The notes under the pieces are model-generated. The model was not told the origin of the DNA and did not search any database. It was given only the letters and a program-made list of their open reading frames with translations. Of a stretch of DNA of 64,000 bases, positions 42,923 through 51,836 are shown piece by piece (position 1 is the stretch's first letter; each line of letters starts with the position of its first letter). Source of the stretch: Maricaulis sp036231565 (GTDB lineage Bacteria > Pseudomonadota > Alphaproteobacteria > Caulobacterales > Maricaulaceae); the NCBI GenBank assembly GCA_036231565.1, contig JAZAHA010000006.1, forward strand, positions 43,899 to 107,898. Reading direction: 5' to 3'. A program made the position numbers and the translations under genes.

Positions 42923-43070
42923 CGTCATCCTGACGAAAGTCAGGACCCGGTTCATAAGGCGGGGCTGGTGCAAATTCGCGCTCATCCCGCACGGCGGCCT
43001 GATGTGATCCGAACCCATCTCGCGCAAATTGCGCTTTGCGATCTGGGTCCTGACTTTCGTCAGGATGACG
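42923..43070. repeat. Family E long inverted repeat, copy 1
   Basis: A perfect 26-bp inverted repeat: CGTCATCCTGACGAAAGTCA (plus GGACCC) at 42923-42948 and its complement at 43045-43070, enclosing 96 bases. A closely related element lies at 46078-46227. It sits between the secreted-protein gene and convergent pyrF and would form a very stable hairpin if transcribed. Confidence 0.92.
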
Positions 43071-43138
43071 AGGTTTGGTTGAACAGGGAGGAAGGCCCAT
43101 TTCTCCCGGCCACCCGCCTTCGCGGGCGCAGGCTACAG

Positions 43139-43260
43139 CCTGCGCAGGCAGGCTGTAGATCCGGGATCTACCGGAGATCACTTCAAGCGATGAGTTTCCC
43201 GTAGGTCCCGGCGCTCTGCCCGGCTCATGGCCGGGCTTCCGGCCGGGAAAAACGTGGAGG
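43139..43260 (+). repeat. Family F module, copy 1
   Basis: About 120 bases that start CCTGCGCAGGCAGGCTGTAG and end GGCCGGGAAAAACGTGGAGGG, with CAAGCGATG, TTTCCCGT and GGTCCCGGCGCT between. It matches 46286-46408 with few substitutions. In both places it follows a family E inverted repeat in the same orientation, so E and F travel together. Confidence 0.88.
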
Positions 43261-43298
43261 GGTTATCCATCCGCGATGACAGCAGAAATGCCCCCCAC

Positions 43299-44000
43299 TC
43301 AGGCCGGGACGCCGGCCATCTCGTCCACAATCGCCCGGGCGGCGGCGGCCGGATCTTCGGCGGCGTTGACGGGGCGGCCGACGACGAGGTGGGTGGCGCC
43401 CCGGGCGAGGGCTGCGGCCGGGGTGGCGACGCGTTTCTGGTCGCCGATATCGGCACCGGCAGGCCGGATGCCCGGGGTGACGATCAGGAAATCATCGCCG
43501 AAGCGCTGGCGGATCTCGGTGGCTTCGTGGGCGCTGGCCACGACACCGTCGACACCGGCCTCGAGCGCCTGTTCCACGCGGCGCAGAACGAGATCGCGGG
43601 CGCCATAGGCATAGCCCATCTCGGCCAGCATGGCGTCGTCATAACTGGTCAGCACGGTGACGCCGAGAATGCGCAGTTTCGAGCCTTCGCGCCCGGCGAC
43701 GGCCGCGCGCATCACCGGCGGTTCGGCGTGCACGGTCAGCAGATCGGCGCCGCCGGCGGTGATCGACCGGGTCGCCTTTTCCACCGTGGCGGGAATGTCG
43801 TGCAGCTTGAAGTCCAGGAAGATGTCCTTGCCGGCGCTCTTGAGGCGGCGGCACAGGTCCATCCCGCCCACGGGGAGCAGCTGGAGGCCGATCTTGTAGA
43901 AGCTGACGGCATCGCCGACGGCCTGGGTGATCGACCAGGCCTGGTCGGTCGTCGGCACGTCGAGCGCGACAATGAGGCGGGGATCTGCGGTGTGTGACAT
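43299..44000 (-). CDS. pyrF: Orotidine-5'-phosphate decarboxylase
   Basis: 233 residues. LIVALDVPTTDQA at the N-terminus, the catalytic DFKLHDIPATVEKATRSI (Asp-Lys-Asp cluster) and the C-terminal TPGIRPAGADIGDQKRVATPAAALARGATHLVVGRPV define OMP decarboxylase. It performs the last step of UMP synthesis. ATG 44000. It is separated from the LysE-family gene by 9 bases on the same strand. Confidence 0.97.
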   Translation of the reverse strand: MSHTADPRLIVALDVPTTDQAWSITQAVGDAVSFYKIGLQLLPVGGMDLCRRLKSAGKDIFLDFKLHDIPATVEKATRSITAGGADLLTVHAEPPVMRAAVAGREGSKLRILGVTVLTSYDDAMLAEMGYAYGARDLVLRRVEQALEAGVDGVVASAHEATEIRQRFGDDFLIVTPGIRPAGADIGDQKRVATPAAALARGATHLVVGRPVNAAEDPAAAARAIVDEMAGVPA

Positions 44001-44009
44001 GGGCGTCTT

Positions 44010-44636
44010 CTAGGTCGCATTGCCCGAAAAGATCAAGCGCAGACCGAGCCCGCCGAACGCGGTAGCAGCGATGCCGTTGAGCACGCGGCGCGAAATCCGC
44101 GAGGATTTCAGCTGCTGCTGGGCGGCGCCGGCGGCGAACACGATGGCCACCAGCACGAAAGCGCCGATGGCGAAGAAGACCAGGCCGAGCGTCAGCATCT
44201 GCAGCCAGACCGGACCCAGTTCGGCATTGGTGAATTGCGGCAGCAGCGCCAGGAAGAAGAGGCCGATCTTGGGATTGAGCAGATTGGTCACCAGGCCGCG
44301 GCGAAAGGCGCGTGCGGCGCTGCCGGCACTCTCGGCCTCGATCGGCGCATCCAGGCTGCGAAAGGTTTTCCAGCCCAGCCAGATCAGATAGGCGGCCCCG
44401 GCATAGCGTACGGCTGTCAGGGCATGTTCGGAGGCGGCGATCAGCGCCGCCAGCCCGGCCGCGGCGGCCATCGTCCACACCAGACCGCCGGTGCAGATAC
44501 CCGCGACAGCGCCCAGCCCTGCGCGCGGTCCGCGCGAGGCGGCGGTGGCGAGGGTGAAGGCCATGTCGGGACCCGGTGTCAGGGCCAGGGCGATGCCGGC
44601 GGCCAGGAAAAGCGGGAAAAGCGAGAGGTCGAGCAT
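44010..44636 (-). CDS. LysE/RhtB-family exporter
   Basis: 208 residues, about six membrane helices. The family marker AAGIALALTPGPDMAFTLATAASRGPRAGLGAVAGICTGGLVW lies at the N-terminus, and FRRGLVTNLLNPKIGLFFLALLPQF near residue 115. These transporters export amino acids or their derivatives. ATG 44636 (MLDLSLFPLF) is used; a start 9 codons earlier is possible. It is downstream of the glutaminase gene on the same strand (81-base gap). Confidence 0.93.
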   Translation of the reverse strand: MLDLSLFPLFLAAGIALALTPGPDMAFTLATAASRGPRAGLGAVAGICTGGLVWTMAAAAGLAALIAASEHALTAVRYAGAAYLIWLGWKTFRSLDAPIEAESAGSAARAFRRGLVTNLLNPKIGLFFLALLPQFTNAELGPVWLQMLTLGLVFFAIGAFVLVAIVFAAGAAQQQLKSSRISRRVLNGIAATAFGGLGLRLIFSGNAT

Positions 44637-44717
44637 GGCGGACTCCGGGCCGGTTTGCGGCACTATGACGTCATCCCGCGGTCCTGGCGAGCGTTGTCAG
44701 TCGGCGGCGACACGGGT

Positions 44718-45995
44718 TCAGTCGGTCGCGACGCCGGCGAAGATGTGGAAGGGGTAGTCCTCGATCAGGCGCCGGGAAAACTCGATACCGCGCACGCAAT
44801 TGCCCTGCCGGTCGAGCCGCGGCGAGAACAGCGCGATACCGGCGATACCCGGTATGACGATCATCAGACCGCCGGACACACCGGACTTGGCGGGCAGGCC
44901 GACCGAGAAGGCGTATTCGCCGGAATAGTCATACATGCCGCATGTCAGCATCAATGACAGCGTGTTGCGCACGATCCGCGGGTCGATCACCCGGTGGCCG
45001 GTGAGCGGACACACGCCGCCATTGGCCAGCATGGCGGCCGCCACTGACAGGCCCTGACAATCCAGCGTCAGCGAACAGGTGCGGAAATAAAGATCGAGGG
45101 CGGCATCGGTATCGGTGCCTTCGGGGAAGGCATCATGCTCGTCCATCAGCTTGACCAGCGACTGGTTGCGCGCCGCGGTCTGACGTTCGGAATGATAGAC
45201 GGCTTCGTCAAAACCGCATGCCGCCCCGCCCGCCGCCGAAGCCACAAAGCGCTGCACCAGGTCCTGGCGGTCGGCAATGGAGCGCGAGGGGCGGATCATG
45301 GCGGTGCACATGATGGCGCCGGAATTGATCATCGGATTGTGCGGCCGGTTGTCGGGGTCCAGCGCCAGCTCGTTGAAACGGCGGCCGGAGGGTTCGCGGC
45401 CGACATGGCGGTGCACCTGGTTCTCGCCGTTCAGCGCCAGGGCGAGGGCATAGTTCAGCGGTTTCACCACCGATTGCAGGCAGAAGGCCTGTTCTGCATC
45501 GCCCAGGGCGAGACGCTGACCGTCCAGGCTGCACACGGCCAGGCCGAACTGGTCCGGGTCCTGGCGGGCCAGTTCGGGGATATAGCTCGCCACCGTGCCG
45601 GCGCGGTTCTCGCGGGCATAGTCGAACAGATTGGCGATGCGGCCGGAAAACCCGCCGAAACCGGCAATGGCCAGCTGGCCGTCCAGCGCGCGCTCCATGA
45701 GCCGCAGTGCGTCCGCCGGAATTTCGGCGCCGGCTTCGAACACGTCCGGTTTCAGCGAACGGGGCTCCCCTTCCAGCGCCGCTTTCAGGCCGGCAAGGCG
45801 CGGGATGGCGAGATCGATCCCCTCGCGCGCCAGCCGCTCCGCCAGCGCCTGTGTCGTGCCGATCCCGGCCTGTTTCGCCGTGCGGCACAGCGCACGCAGC
45901 CGCTCCTCCTGCGCCGCCCGGTCGCTGCGATCATGCTCGAAGCGCGCACGGCGCCCGCGAAAACGGGAAAAGCGTGACAGTCCGGACCGGTTCAT
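44718..45995 (-). CDS. glsA: Glutaminase, eukaryote-like long form
   Basis: 425 residues. The beta-lactamase-like glutaminase domain (about 125-420) has the nucleophile Ser175 and Lys178 in FCLQSVVKPLNYALAL, then VHRHVGREPSGRRFNEL, PHNPMINSGAIMCTAMI, NTLSLMLTCGMYDYSGEYAFSVGLPAKSGVSGGLM. These resemble animal kidney-type glutaminase more than the E. coli type. The extra N-terminal 110 residues (RLRALCRTAKQAGIGT, then ALRLMERALDGQLAI) recall the EF-hand-like helical region of the animal enzyme. It converts glutamine to glutamate and ammonia. No ankyrin repeats follow the domain. ATG 45995. Confidence 0.92.
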   Translation of the reverse strand: MNRSGLSRFSRFRGRRARFEHDRSDRAAQEERLRALCRTAKQAGIGTTQALAERLAREGIDLAIPRLAGLKAALEGEPRSLKPDVFEAGAEIPADALRLMERALDGQLAIAGFGGFSGRIANLFDYARENRAGTVASYIPELARQDPDQFGLAVCSLDGQRLALGDAEQAFCLQSVVKPLNYALALALNGENQVHRHVGREPSGRRFNELALDPDNRPHNPMINSGAIMCTAMIRPSRSIADRQDLVQRFVASAAGGAACGFDEAVYHSERQTAARNQSLVKLMDEHDAFPEGTDTDAALDLYFRTCSLTLDCQGLSVAAAMLANGGVCPLTGHRVIDPRIVRNTLSLMLTCGMYDYSGEYAFSVGLPAKSGVSGGLMIVIPGIAGIALFSPRLDRQGNCVRGIEFSRRLIEDYPFHIFAGVATD

Positions 45996-46077
45996 GCGGC
46001 GAGCATGACGCGGATTGCGTGTGTGTCCAAGCGGGGTTGGCGGTTTGTCCGGTTTCGTCCCGTGCTGGCCTCAGCCG

Positions 46078-46227
46078 CCGTCATCCTGACGAAGGTCAGG
46101 ACCCAGTTCACAGAGGGAGATTTGGGCTGGAGGGGCTCGGATCGAGCGATGCCATCATGAGGGATGGGGGCGAGGCCGCGGCCACTGCGCTCTATGAACT
46201 GGGCCCTGACCTTCGTCAGGGTGACGG
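46078..46227. repeat. Family E long inverted repeat, copy 2
   Basis: Arms of 33 bases at 46078-46110 (starting CCGTCATCCTGACGAAGGTC) and 46195-46227 are complementary with two mismatches, around an 84-base centre. The arms match copy 1 at 42923 apart from one base (AAAG against AAGG) and extend further, through ACCCAGTTCA. Confidence 0.92.
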
Positions 46228-46285
46228 TGTTTGTTGCGGCGTTTGCGCTTTCTTCTCGCCTCTCTCTACTTTTCGCGGACGAAGG

Positions 46286-46408
46286 CCTGCGCAGGCAGGC
46301 TGCAGATCCGGGACCGACCGAAGATCATCTCAAGCGATGCGTTTCCCGTCGGTCCCGGCGCTTTGCCCGGCCTTCGCCGGGCGTCTGGCCGGGAAAAACG
46401 TGGAGGGA
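46286..46408 (+). repeat. Family F module, copy 2
   Basis: Starts CCTGCGCAGGCAGGCTGCAG and ends CCGGGAAAAACGTGGAGGG. It aligns along its length with 43139-43260. It lies immediately upstream of argG; the first 12 bases (CCTGCGCAGGCA) are also present in family D elements. Confidence 0.88.
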
Positions 46409-46509
46409 GAAGGGGTTTGTTGCAGTGGGCTGTGCGCACCCCCGATCATTCCCCTTGCGTGCGCACGGGCTTGGCGGTAGGCGAACGGCAGACGAAAAGG
46501 AAATGCGCC

Positions 46510-47742
46510 ATGCCTGCCAAAAAGCCTGTGAAAAAGGTTGTTCTTGCCTATTCCGGCGGTCTCGACACGTCGGTGATCCTGAAATGGCTGCAGGATCAGT
46601 ACGGCGCGGAAGTCGTGACCTTCACGGCCGATCTGGGCCAGGGCGAGGAGCTGGAGCCGGCGCGCAAGAAGGCCGAGGCGGCCGGCGTGAAGGATATTTT
46701 CATCGAGGATCTGCGCGAGGAATTCGTGCGCGACTTCGTCTTCCCGATGGTGCGCGCCAATGCGGTCTATGAGGGGCTTTACCTGCTGGGCACCTCGATC
46801 GCCCGTCCGCTGATCTCCAAACGCCTGGTGGAGATTGCCCATGAAACCGGCGCCGACGCCGTGGCGCACGGCGCGACCGGCAAGGGCAATGACCAGGTGC
46901 GGTTCGAACTGGGCGTGTATGCGCTGGACCCGGATCTGCGCGTGATCGCGCCCTGGCGCGAATGGGATCTCAATTCCCGCACCAAGCTGATCGCCTATGC
47001 CGAACAGCACGGTATCCAGGTGGCCAAGGACAAGCGCGGCGAGGCGCCCTTCTCGGTCGACGCCAATCTCTGGCACACCTCGTCGGAGGGCAAGGTGCTG
47101 GAGAATCCGGCCGAGGAAGCGTCCGACATCGTCTTCCAGCGCACGGTCGACCCGGTCGATGCGCCGGACACGCCGGAATATGTCACGATCAGCTTCGAGC
47201 GCGGCGACGCGACGGCGGTGAACGGCAAGGCGATGAGCCCTGCCACCCTCCTGACAGAGCTGAACGAGCTGGGCCGCAAGCACGGGATCGGCCGTCTCGA
47301 CCTGGTGGAGAACCGTTTCGTCGGCATGAAGTCGCGCGGCATCTACGAGACGCCGGGCGGCACGATCCTGATGGCGGCCCATCGCGGCATCGAACAGCTC
47401 ACGCTCGACCGCGGCGCGGCGCATCTGAAGGACGAGCTGATGCCGCGCTATGCCAAGCTGCTGTATGAAGGCTTCTGGTTCTCGCCGGAGCGCGAAATGC
47501 TGCAGGCGGCGATCGACAAGAGTCAGGAGTTTGTCAGCGGTGACGTCCGCCTGAAACTCTACAAGGGCTCGGTCAATGTCGTCGGCCGGTCCTCGGACCA
47601 CACGCTGTATTCCGAGGCGCACGTGACCTTCGAGGAAGACGATGTCTACGACCAGAAGGACGCCGAGGGTTTCATCCGCCTGAATGCGCTGCGCCTGCAG
47701 CTGATGGCGCGCCGCAAGCGCCGTCTGGGCCGCAACGACTGA
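46510..47742 (+). CDS. argG: Argininosuccinate synthase
   Basis: 410 residues. VVLAYSGGLDTSVILKWL (PP-loop for ATP), FTADLGQGEELEPARKKAEAAG, HGATGKGNDQVRFELG and KGSVNVVGRSS are diagnostic. It ligates citrulline and aspartate to argininosuccinate in arginine synthesis. ATG 46510 (MPAKKPVKKVVLAYSGG) is chosen; the frame is open further upstream, but those codons fall within repeat F. The gene appears monocistronic. Confidence 0.97.
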   Translation: MPAKKPVKKVVLAYSGGLDTSVILKWLQDQYGAEVVTFTADLGQGEELEPARKKAEAAGVKDIFIEDLREEFVRDFVFPMVRANAVYEGLYLLGTSIARPLISKRLVEIAHETGADAVAHGATGKGNDQVRFELGVYALDPDLRVIAPWREWDLNSRTKLIAYAEQHGIQVAKDKRGEAPFSVDANLWHTSSEGKVLENPAEEASDIVFQRTVDPVDAPDTPEYVTISFERGDATAVNGKAMSPATLLTELNELGRKHGIGRLDLVENRFVGMKSRGIYETPGGTILMAAHRGIEQLTLDRGAAHLKDELMPRYAKLLYEGFWFSPEREMLQAAIDKSQEFVSGDVRLKLYKGSVNVVGRSSDHTLYSEAHVTFEEDDVYDQKDAEGFIRLNALRLQLMARRKRRLGRND

Positions 47743-47947
47743 CCCTGGCGGGGCGCGAAATCCCCGTGCTCGCCGCCTGATGGCCGTATTCCCGCGCGAT
47801 GAATGAAATATTCATTGCGCCGGGCAGCGCTTTACACAGCCACCCCCCGGGGCAAGGGTTATCGACCGCTGGCAGCCATGCAGGCGGCGGATATGGAGCA
47901 GAGCGGGCGTTTGACCAAATGTACCCGGGGCCGGAGCGTGTGAGACC

Positions 47948-49084
47948 ATGCACTCTACCTGGCTGACGATATTGCTGGATCTGCTGTTCGTCGCGGCCGG
48001 AACCGTCGCGGCGGCTTATCTGTGGACGCACGCCCGGTCGATCCAGTTCGCCGGCGCGGTGCGGGCCGTGCAGGTGCTCTCGGTGGGTATCGTCCTGTGG
48101 GCCGCCTATTATCTCGCCGACGCTCTTCTGCACATCGCCGGCCCGCTGGTCCTGCCGCCGGACGTGCTTGTTGCCTGGGTGGATTTTGCGGGACATCGCA
48201 TCCGCCCGCTGTCCGATGCCGTGGCCGTCGGCCTGATGCTGGCCGGCTTTGTCATGCTGATCCGCCGGCTGGGCCGGCTTCTGTCGCGGATGCACCGTTC
48301 GGCGAGCCGGATGCAGGTCGAGTTGTCGTCTCGCGACACGCTGGAGGCGGAGCTCAAGACCGAGGCCGAGATGCAGCGTGCCCTGCGCCAGTCCAAATCG
48401 GAATTCCTGATGGGGCTGAGCCATGAGCTGCAGACGCCGCTGAACGGTATTCTCGGCCTGGCAAGCCTCTTGGCCAATACCGAGCTGGATGCCGAGCAGC
48501 GCCGTCTTCTGACCACGCTGGAACAGTCGGCCCAGTCGACGCTGAACCGGGTCAGCGATGTGCTGGATCTGTCCCAGCTGGAGAACGGCAAGGTGGAATT
48601 GCGCAGCACGGCGTTCGAGCCGTGCGAGCTGATCCGGTCGGTGACCGGCCTGTTTGCGCCGCTTGCCGCCGAGCGCGGCCTGGAACTGGGCCCGGCCTGC
48701 GGCGATGAGGGGAAGCAGCCGATGATCGGCGATCCGGCCCGGATCAAGCAGATCCTCACCCATCTCGTCTCCAACGCGATCAAATTCACACCGGAAGGCC
48801 GGATCACTGTCGATGTGCAAGCCGAACCGGTCGATCCCGACCATATGCGCCTGATCTTCACCGTTACCGATACCGGGGTCGGCATGACGCCGGAAGAGCT
48901 GGAGATCGCCACCGAGACCCGCACGTTGCGCACCGGATCGGGCCGCGGGGTCGGCCTGTCGATCTGCCGCCGCCTGGTGGAGCTGATGGAGGGCGAGCTT
49001 GTTTTTGACAGCACGCCGGGTAAGGGCACGCGCGCAAGTGCCTGCATCATCGTCCAGATCGAGCCGGATACTGTCGAGGTCTGA
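47948..49084 (+). CDS. Orphan membrane sensor histidine kinase
   Basis: 378 residues with three membrane helices (about 5-25, 40-65 and 90-108), almost no periplasmic domain, and a short coiled linker. The kinase core has the H-box with His159 in FLMGLSHELQTPLNGILG, N-box HLVSNAIKFTPEG, G1 DTGVGM and G2 GRGVGLSICRRLVELM. The Gln in place of Arg after HEL is mildly unusual. The F-box is weak. No response regulator gene is next to it. Proteins with so little exposed sequence usually sense the membrane or a cytoplasmic signal; the input is unknown. ATG 47948, 205 bases after argG. Confidence 0.9.
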   Translation: MHSTWLTILLDLLFVAAGTVAAAYLWTHARSIQFAGAVRAVQVLSVGIVLWAAYYLADALLHIAGPLVLPPDVLVAWVDFAGHRIRPLSDAVAVGLMLAGFVMLIRRLGRLLSRMHRSASRMQVELSSRDTLEAELKTEAEMQRALRQSKSEFLMGLSHELQTPLNGILGLASLLANTELDAEQRRLLTTLEQSAQSTLNRVSDVLDLSQLENGKVELRSTAFEPCELIRSVTGLFAPLAAERGLELGPACGDEGKQPMIGDPARIKQILTHLVSNAIKFTPEGRITVDVQAEPVDPDHMRLIFTVTDTGVGMTPEELEIATETRTLRTGSGRGVGLSICRRLVELMEGELVFDSTPGKGTRASACIIVQIEPDTVEV

Positions 49085-49191
49085 CCGGCCCGCCCGGGAG
49101 GCAGGACGGCGACCTGTCCGCTTCCTCATGGAAGGGTAATTTGCCAGCCGGGCTGCTGCCGCTAGTCTTCCCGTACAAGGGGAGGCTCATC

Positions 49192-49830
49192 ATGATCACG
49201 ACTTATCTTGTCGCACTCATGCTCACCGCCGCCGGGCTGGACGGCGCCGCTGCAGCGGACTTCGATCGTCCGGCGTTGCTGGAACTGGCTCCGGCGGACG
49301 TGCAGGCCGATATCGCCGCGTCCGGTCGTCATATCCTGGTGGTACGGCACGCCTACAAGATCTCGCCGGACTGCAATGGCATGGAATGCCCGCTCAGCGA
49401 GACCGGTGAGGCGATGGTGGCGCGACTGTCCGGCCTTCTGGGCGAAATCCCGGTCGAGCGGGCCTATGCCAGCGCTGCCTGCCGCACCCGGCTGACCGCA
49501 GCGGCGGGCCATGCCGAGGTGGTCGCGCACCAGGCCGTGGACGGTTACGCCGCCGACTGCACGCCGGGCGCCACGATCGAACGCCAGCGCTCGGCGGCCT
49601 TTGCCGAGGCCCGTGACGGCGAGGTCCGCTGGACGCTGGCCGGCGAGCATTCCAACACCACCTGCCTGTGGCTGGCCGAGTTTGCCGGCGTCTCCGCTGC
49701 CGAAGCCGCCGGCTGCGAAGAGGGCCGTCTGCCGGAAACCGCCTATGGTGACATCTACTGGCTCTACCGGTCCGGCGGTGACTGGCAGCTCACCGTGCTG
49801 CCCGGCGCCTTCAGCGTCGATGCCGAGTGA
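49192..49830 (+). CDS. Exported histidine-phosphatase-family protein
   Basis: 212 residues with a signal peptide (MITTYLVALMLTAAGLDGAAAA). The core has RHA at 52-54 in HILVVRHAYKISPDC, a variant of the family's RHG motif. PLSETGEAMV follows, and a second catalytic-type His153 in LAGEHSNTTC. Both phosphate-pocket histidines are therefore kept, suggesting phosphatase activity in the periplasm. There are at least six cysteines in the mature part, which fits an exported protein. AAGGGGAGG precedes ATG 49192. Substrate unknown. It overlaps the next gene by one base (TGATG). Confidence 0.85.
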   Translation: MITTYLVALMLTAAGLDGAAAADFDRPALLELAPADVQADIAASGRHILVVRHAYKISPDCNGMECPLSETGEAMVARLSGLLGEIPVERAYASAACRTRLTAAAGHAEVVAHQAVDGYAADCTPGATIERQRSAAFAEARDGEVRWTLAGEHSNTTCLWLAEFAGVSAAEAAGCEEGRLPETAYGDIYWLYRSGGDWQLTVLPGAFSVDAE

Positions 49831-50300
49831 TGCGTCTGCTCTTCGTGTGCACCGGGAATATCTGCCGTTCGCCGACGGCGGAAGCGGTTGCGCGGGCGCG
49901 GATCGAGGCGCTGGGGCTGGACTGGCGCGTCGATTCTGCCGGCACCAGCGGCTGGCATGCGGGCGAGCCGCCGGATCCGCGCAGCCGGGCGGCTGCTGCG
50001 GCCCGCGGCTACAGTTTCGAGGGCCTGGCGGCGCGGGCCCTGACGGCGGACGACTTCACGCGCTTCGACCATATCCTGGCCATGGACAGCGGCCATCACA
50101 GCCATCTGCACCGCCTCGCACCGCCGGGCGTGTCGGGCCGGATTTCCCGCCTGATGGACTGGGCGCCGGGCGTGGCGATGGATGACGTTCCCGACCCATA
50201 TTACGGCGCCGAAGCCGGCTTCGAGGACGTGCTCGACCTGGTCGAGGCCGGGGTGGACGGGCTGATCGGCGCGCTGCAGCCCGGTCAGGCCAGCGGGTAG
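49830..50300 (+). CDS. Low-molecular-weight protein-tyrosine phosphatase
   Basis: 156 residues. The active-site loop CTGNICRS (C7 to S14) begins right after LLFV, and the general-acid loop is DDVPDPYYG. The protein is a stand-alone LMW-PTP of the Wzb/YwlE class, which removes phosphate from tyrosine or arginine residues. The gene is coupled to the exported histidine phosphatase by a TGATG junction. It converges on thpR with a 16-base overlap. Confidence 0.95.
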   Translation: MRLLFVCTGNICRSPTAEAVARARIEALGLDWRVDSAGTSGWHAGEPPDPRSRAAAAARGYSFEGLAARALTADDFTRFDHILAMDSGHHSHLHRLAPPGVSGRISRLMDWAPGVAMDDVPDPYYGAEAGFEDVLDLVEAGVDGLIGALQPGQASG

Positions 50301-50824
50301 TCGGCCTCGGCTTGGTAGATATTGGCGTCGCCGCGGGTGATCCAGCTGGAACAGAGGCTGAAATGCGTGGCCATCCAGGCTTCGGTCTCCAGATCGCTGG
50401 CGCGCTGGGTGAAGCGGTTGGCCTTGTCCACCGGCGTGCCTTGCAGATAGGCGATCGTCATGTGCGGGTGGAAATTGCGCGTTTCCGGTTTCAGACCGGC
50501 GCGCCGCGCCGCCCGCTCGCACTTGCCCGCCAGTGCGGCAACGGCCTCGCCGGCCTCGACGCCCAGCCAGAGCGCACGCGGATCGGCCTTGCCGAACCAG
50601 CCGGCCCCCTTGAGCCGCACGGTGAAGGGGGCCATCCGGATATTCGCCAGCTCGGCATCGAGATCCTCGGCCGTGCGCTCGTCGATCTCGCCGAAAAACC
50701 GCAGCGTGATGTGGAAATTCTCGACCGGCCGCCAGCGCGCCCCCGGCACGCCCTTCTGCAGGCGCACCAGTCCGGCTCCGATCTCCTCGGGCACGGGCAG
50801 GGCGGCAAACAGGCGCAGGGACAT
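50285..50824 (-). CDS. thpR: RNA 2',3'-cyclic phosphodiesterase (LigT/ThpR)
   Basis: 179 residues of the 2H phosphoesterase family. The two catalytic tetrapeptides are HITL (His38, in NFHITLRFFGEID) and HMTI (His121, in FHPHMTIAYLQG). The N-terminus MSLRLFAALPVPEEIG is typical. Such proteins open 2',3'-cyclic phosphate ends of RNA or cyclise and join tRNA halves in vitro. ATG 50824 is chosen over the ATG at 50848 because family members start at this point. Confidence 0.93.
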   Translation of the reverse strand: MSLRLFAALPVPEEIGAGLVRLQKGVPGARWRPVENFHITLRFFGEIDERTAEDLDAELANIRMAPFTVRLKGAGWFGKADPRALWLGVEAGEAVAALAGKCERAARRAGLKPETRNFHPHMTIAYLQGTPVDKANRFTQRASDLETEAWMATHFSLCSSWITRGDANIYQAEADYPLA

Positions 50825-51039
50825 GGACCGGGACTCCGCTACAGGCACTGACGTGCCTAGGACAGTTTGCGCCGGCTCTGCAATGGTCCGCGGGACATGT
50901 CAGCGTCTGACAGGGGGGACGCGACCCCCGCCGCGTCCCGCCTTGCCATTTCGGCCGGTCGCCCCGATATTGCAGGACAAAGCGCCCTGTCGGCGCGCGG
51001 CGTGTTTCCGCACGCCCTGACTACGAGAGAGACGTAACG

Positions 51040-51810
51040 ATGAACGACTTTTCCCGCACCTATTCCGGCGCCCAGTCGATGGACATGTCGCGGGATGCCG
51101 GCCTGCGCAAATTCATGCTCGGCGTCTACAACAAGATGGGCCTGGGCCTGCTGATCTCGGCCGCTCTGGCCTATGCAGTCGGCACCGTCGCGCCGCTGAC
51201 GGCGCTGGTCTACGGCACGCCGCTGCTGTTTGTCGTGCAATGGGGCCCGCTGGCCCTGCTGTTCGGCTCGATGTTCTTCATGCGCAATCCCTCGCCGACC
51301 GGTTCGGCCCTGCTCTACTGGGCGATTGTCGCCCTGATCGGCACGGGTCTGAGCATCTGGGTCGTGATGGCGGGCGGTGCTGCGCCGGACGGCGTGACCA
51401 CGTCGGGCGGCCGGACGCTGGCGATCAGCTGGGCGACCATCGTGCAAGCCTTCACCATCACCGCCGGTGCCTTCCTGGGCCTGTCGGTGTTCGGCTATAC
51501 GACGAAGATCAACCTGCAGCCCATCCAGTCCTTCCTGTTCATGGGCATGATCGGCGCGATCATCCTGGGTGTTCTGAACGCCTTCTTCTTCCACTCGGCC
51601 GGCCTGGAACTGCTGCTGCAGTTCGGCGTGCTGCTGCTGATGGCGGGCGTGACGGCCTGGCAGACCCAGAGCCTGAAAGTGATGTACTACCAGGTCGCGG
51701 GCGACCAGCGCTCGATGGCCGTGCTCACCAATATGGGCGCGCTGAACCTCTACATCGCCTTCATCAACATGTTCCAGATCATCCTCTCGCTGCTCGGCAG
51801 CCGCGAATAG
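51040..51810 (+). CDS. BAX-inhibitor-1/YccA-family membrane protein
   Basis: 256 residues, seven predicted membrane helices, starting with a soluble part (DMSRDAGLRKFMLGVYNKMGLGLLISAALAYAVG) that is diagnostic of the UPF0005/BI-1 family. The family includes calcium-leak channels and FtsH partners (YccA). The C-terminal FINMFQIILSLLGSRE fits. The upstream gap of 215 bases from thpR should contain the promoter. A strong terminator follows 26 bases after the stop, so the gene is monocistronic. Confidence 0.95.
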   Translation: MNDFSRTYSGAQSMDMSRDAGLRKFMLGVYNKMGLGLLISAALAYAVGTVAPLTALVYGTPLLFVVQWGPLALLFGSMFFMRNPSPTGSALLYWAIVALIGTGLSIWVVMAGGAAPDGVTTSGGRTLAISWATIVQAFTITAGAFLGLSVFGYTTKINLQPIQSFLFMGMIGAIILGVLNAFFFHSAGLELLLQFGVLLLMAGVTAWQTQSLKVMYYQVAGDQRSMAVLTNMGALNLYIAFINMFQIILSLLGSRE

Positions 51811-51836
51811 GATCTGCGGACATCGCACAGAAAACG

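Larger units (their letters stand above)
45996..46509. other. Intergenic region between glsA and argG
   Basis: 514 bases between divergent genes. It consists mostly of repeat E copy 2 (46078-46227) and module F copy 2 (46286-46408), which leaves only about 80 bases before glsA and about 100 bases before argG for promoters. No other gene was recognised. Confidence 0.6.
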
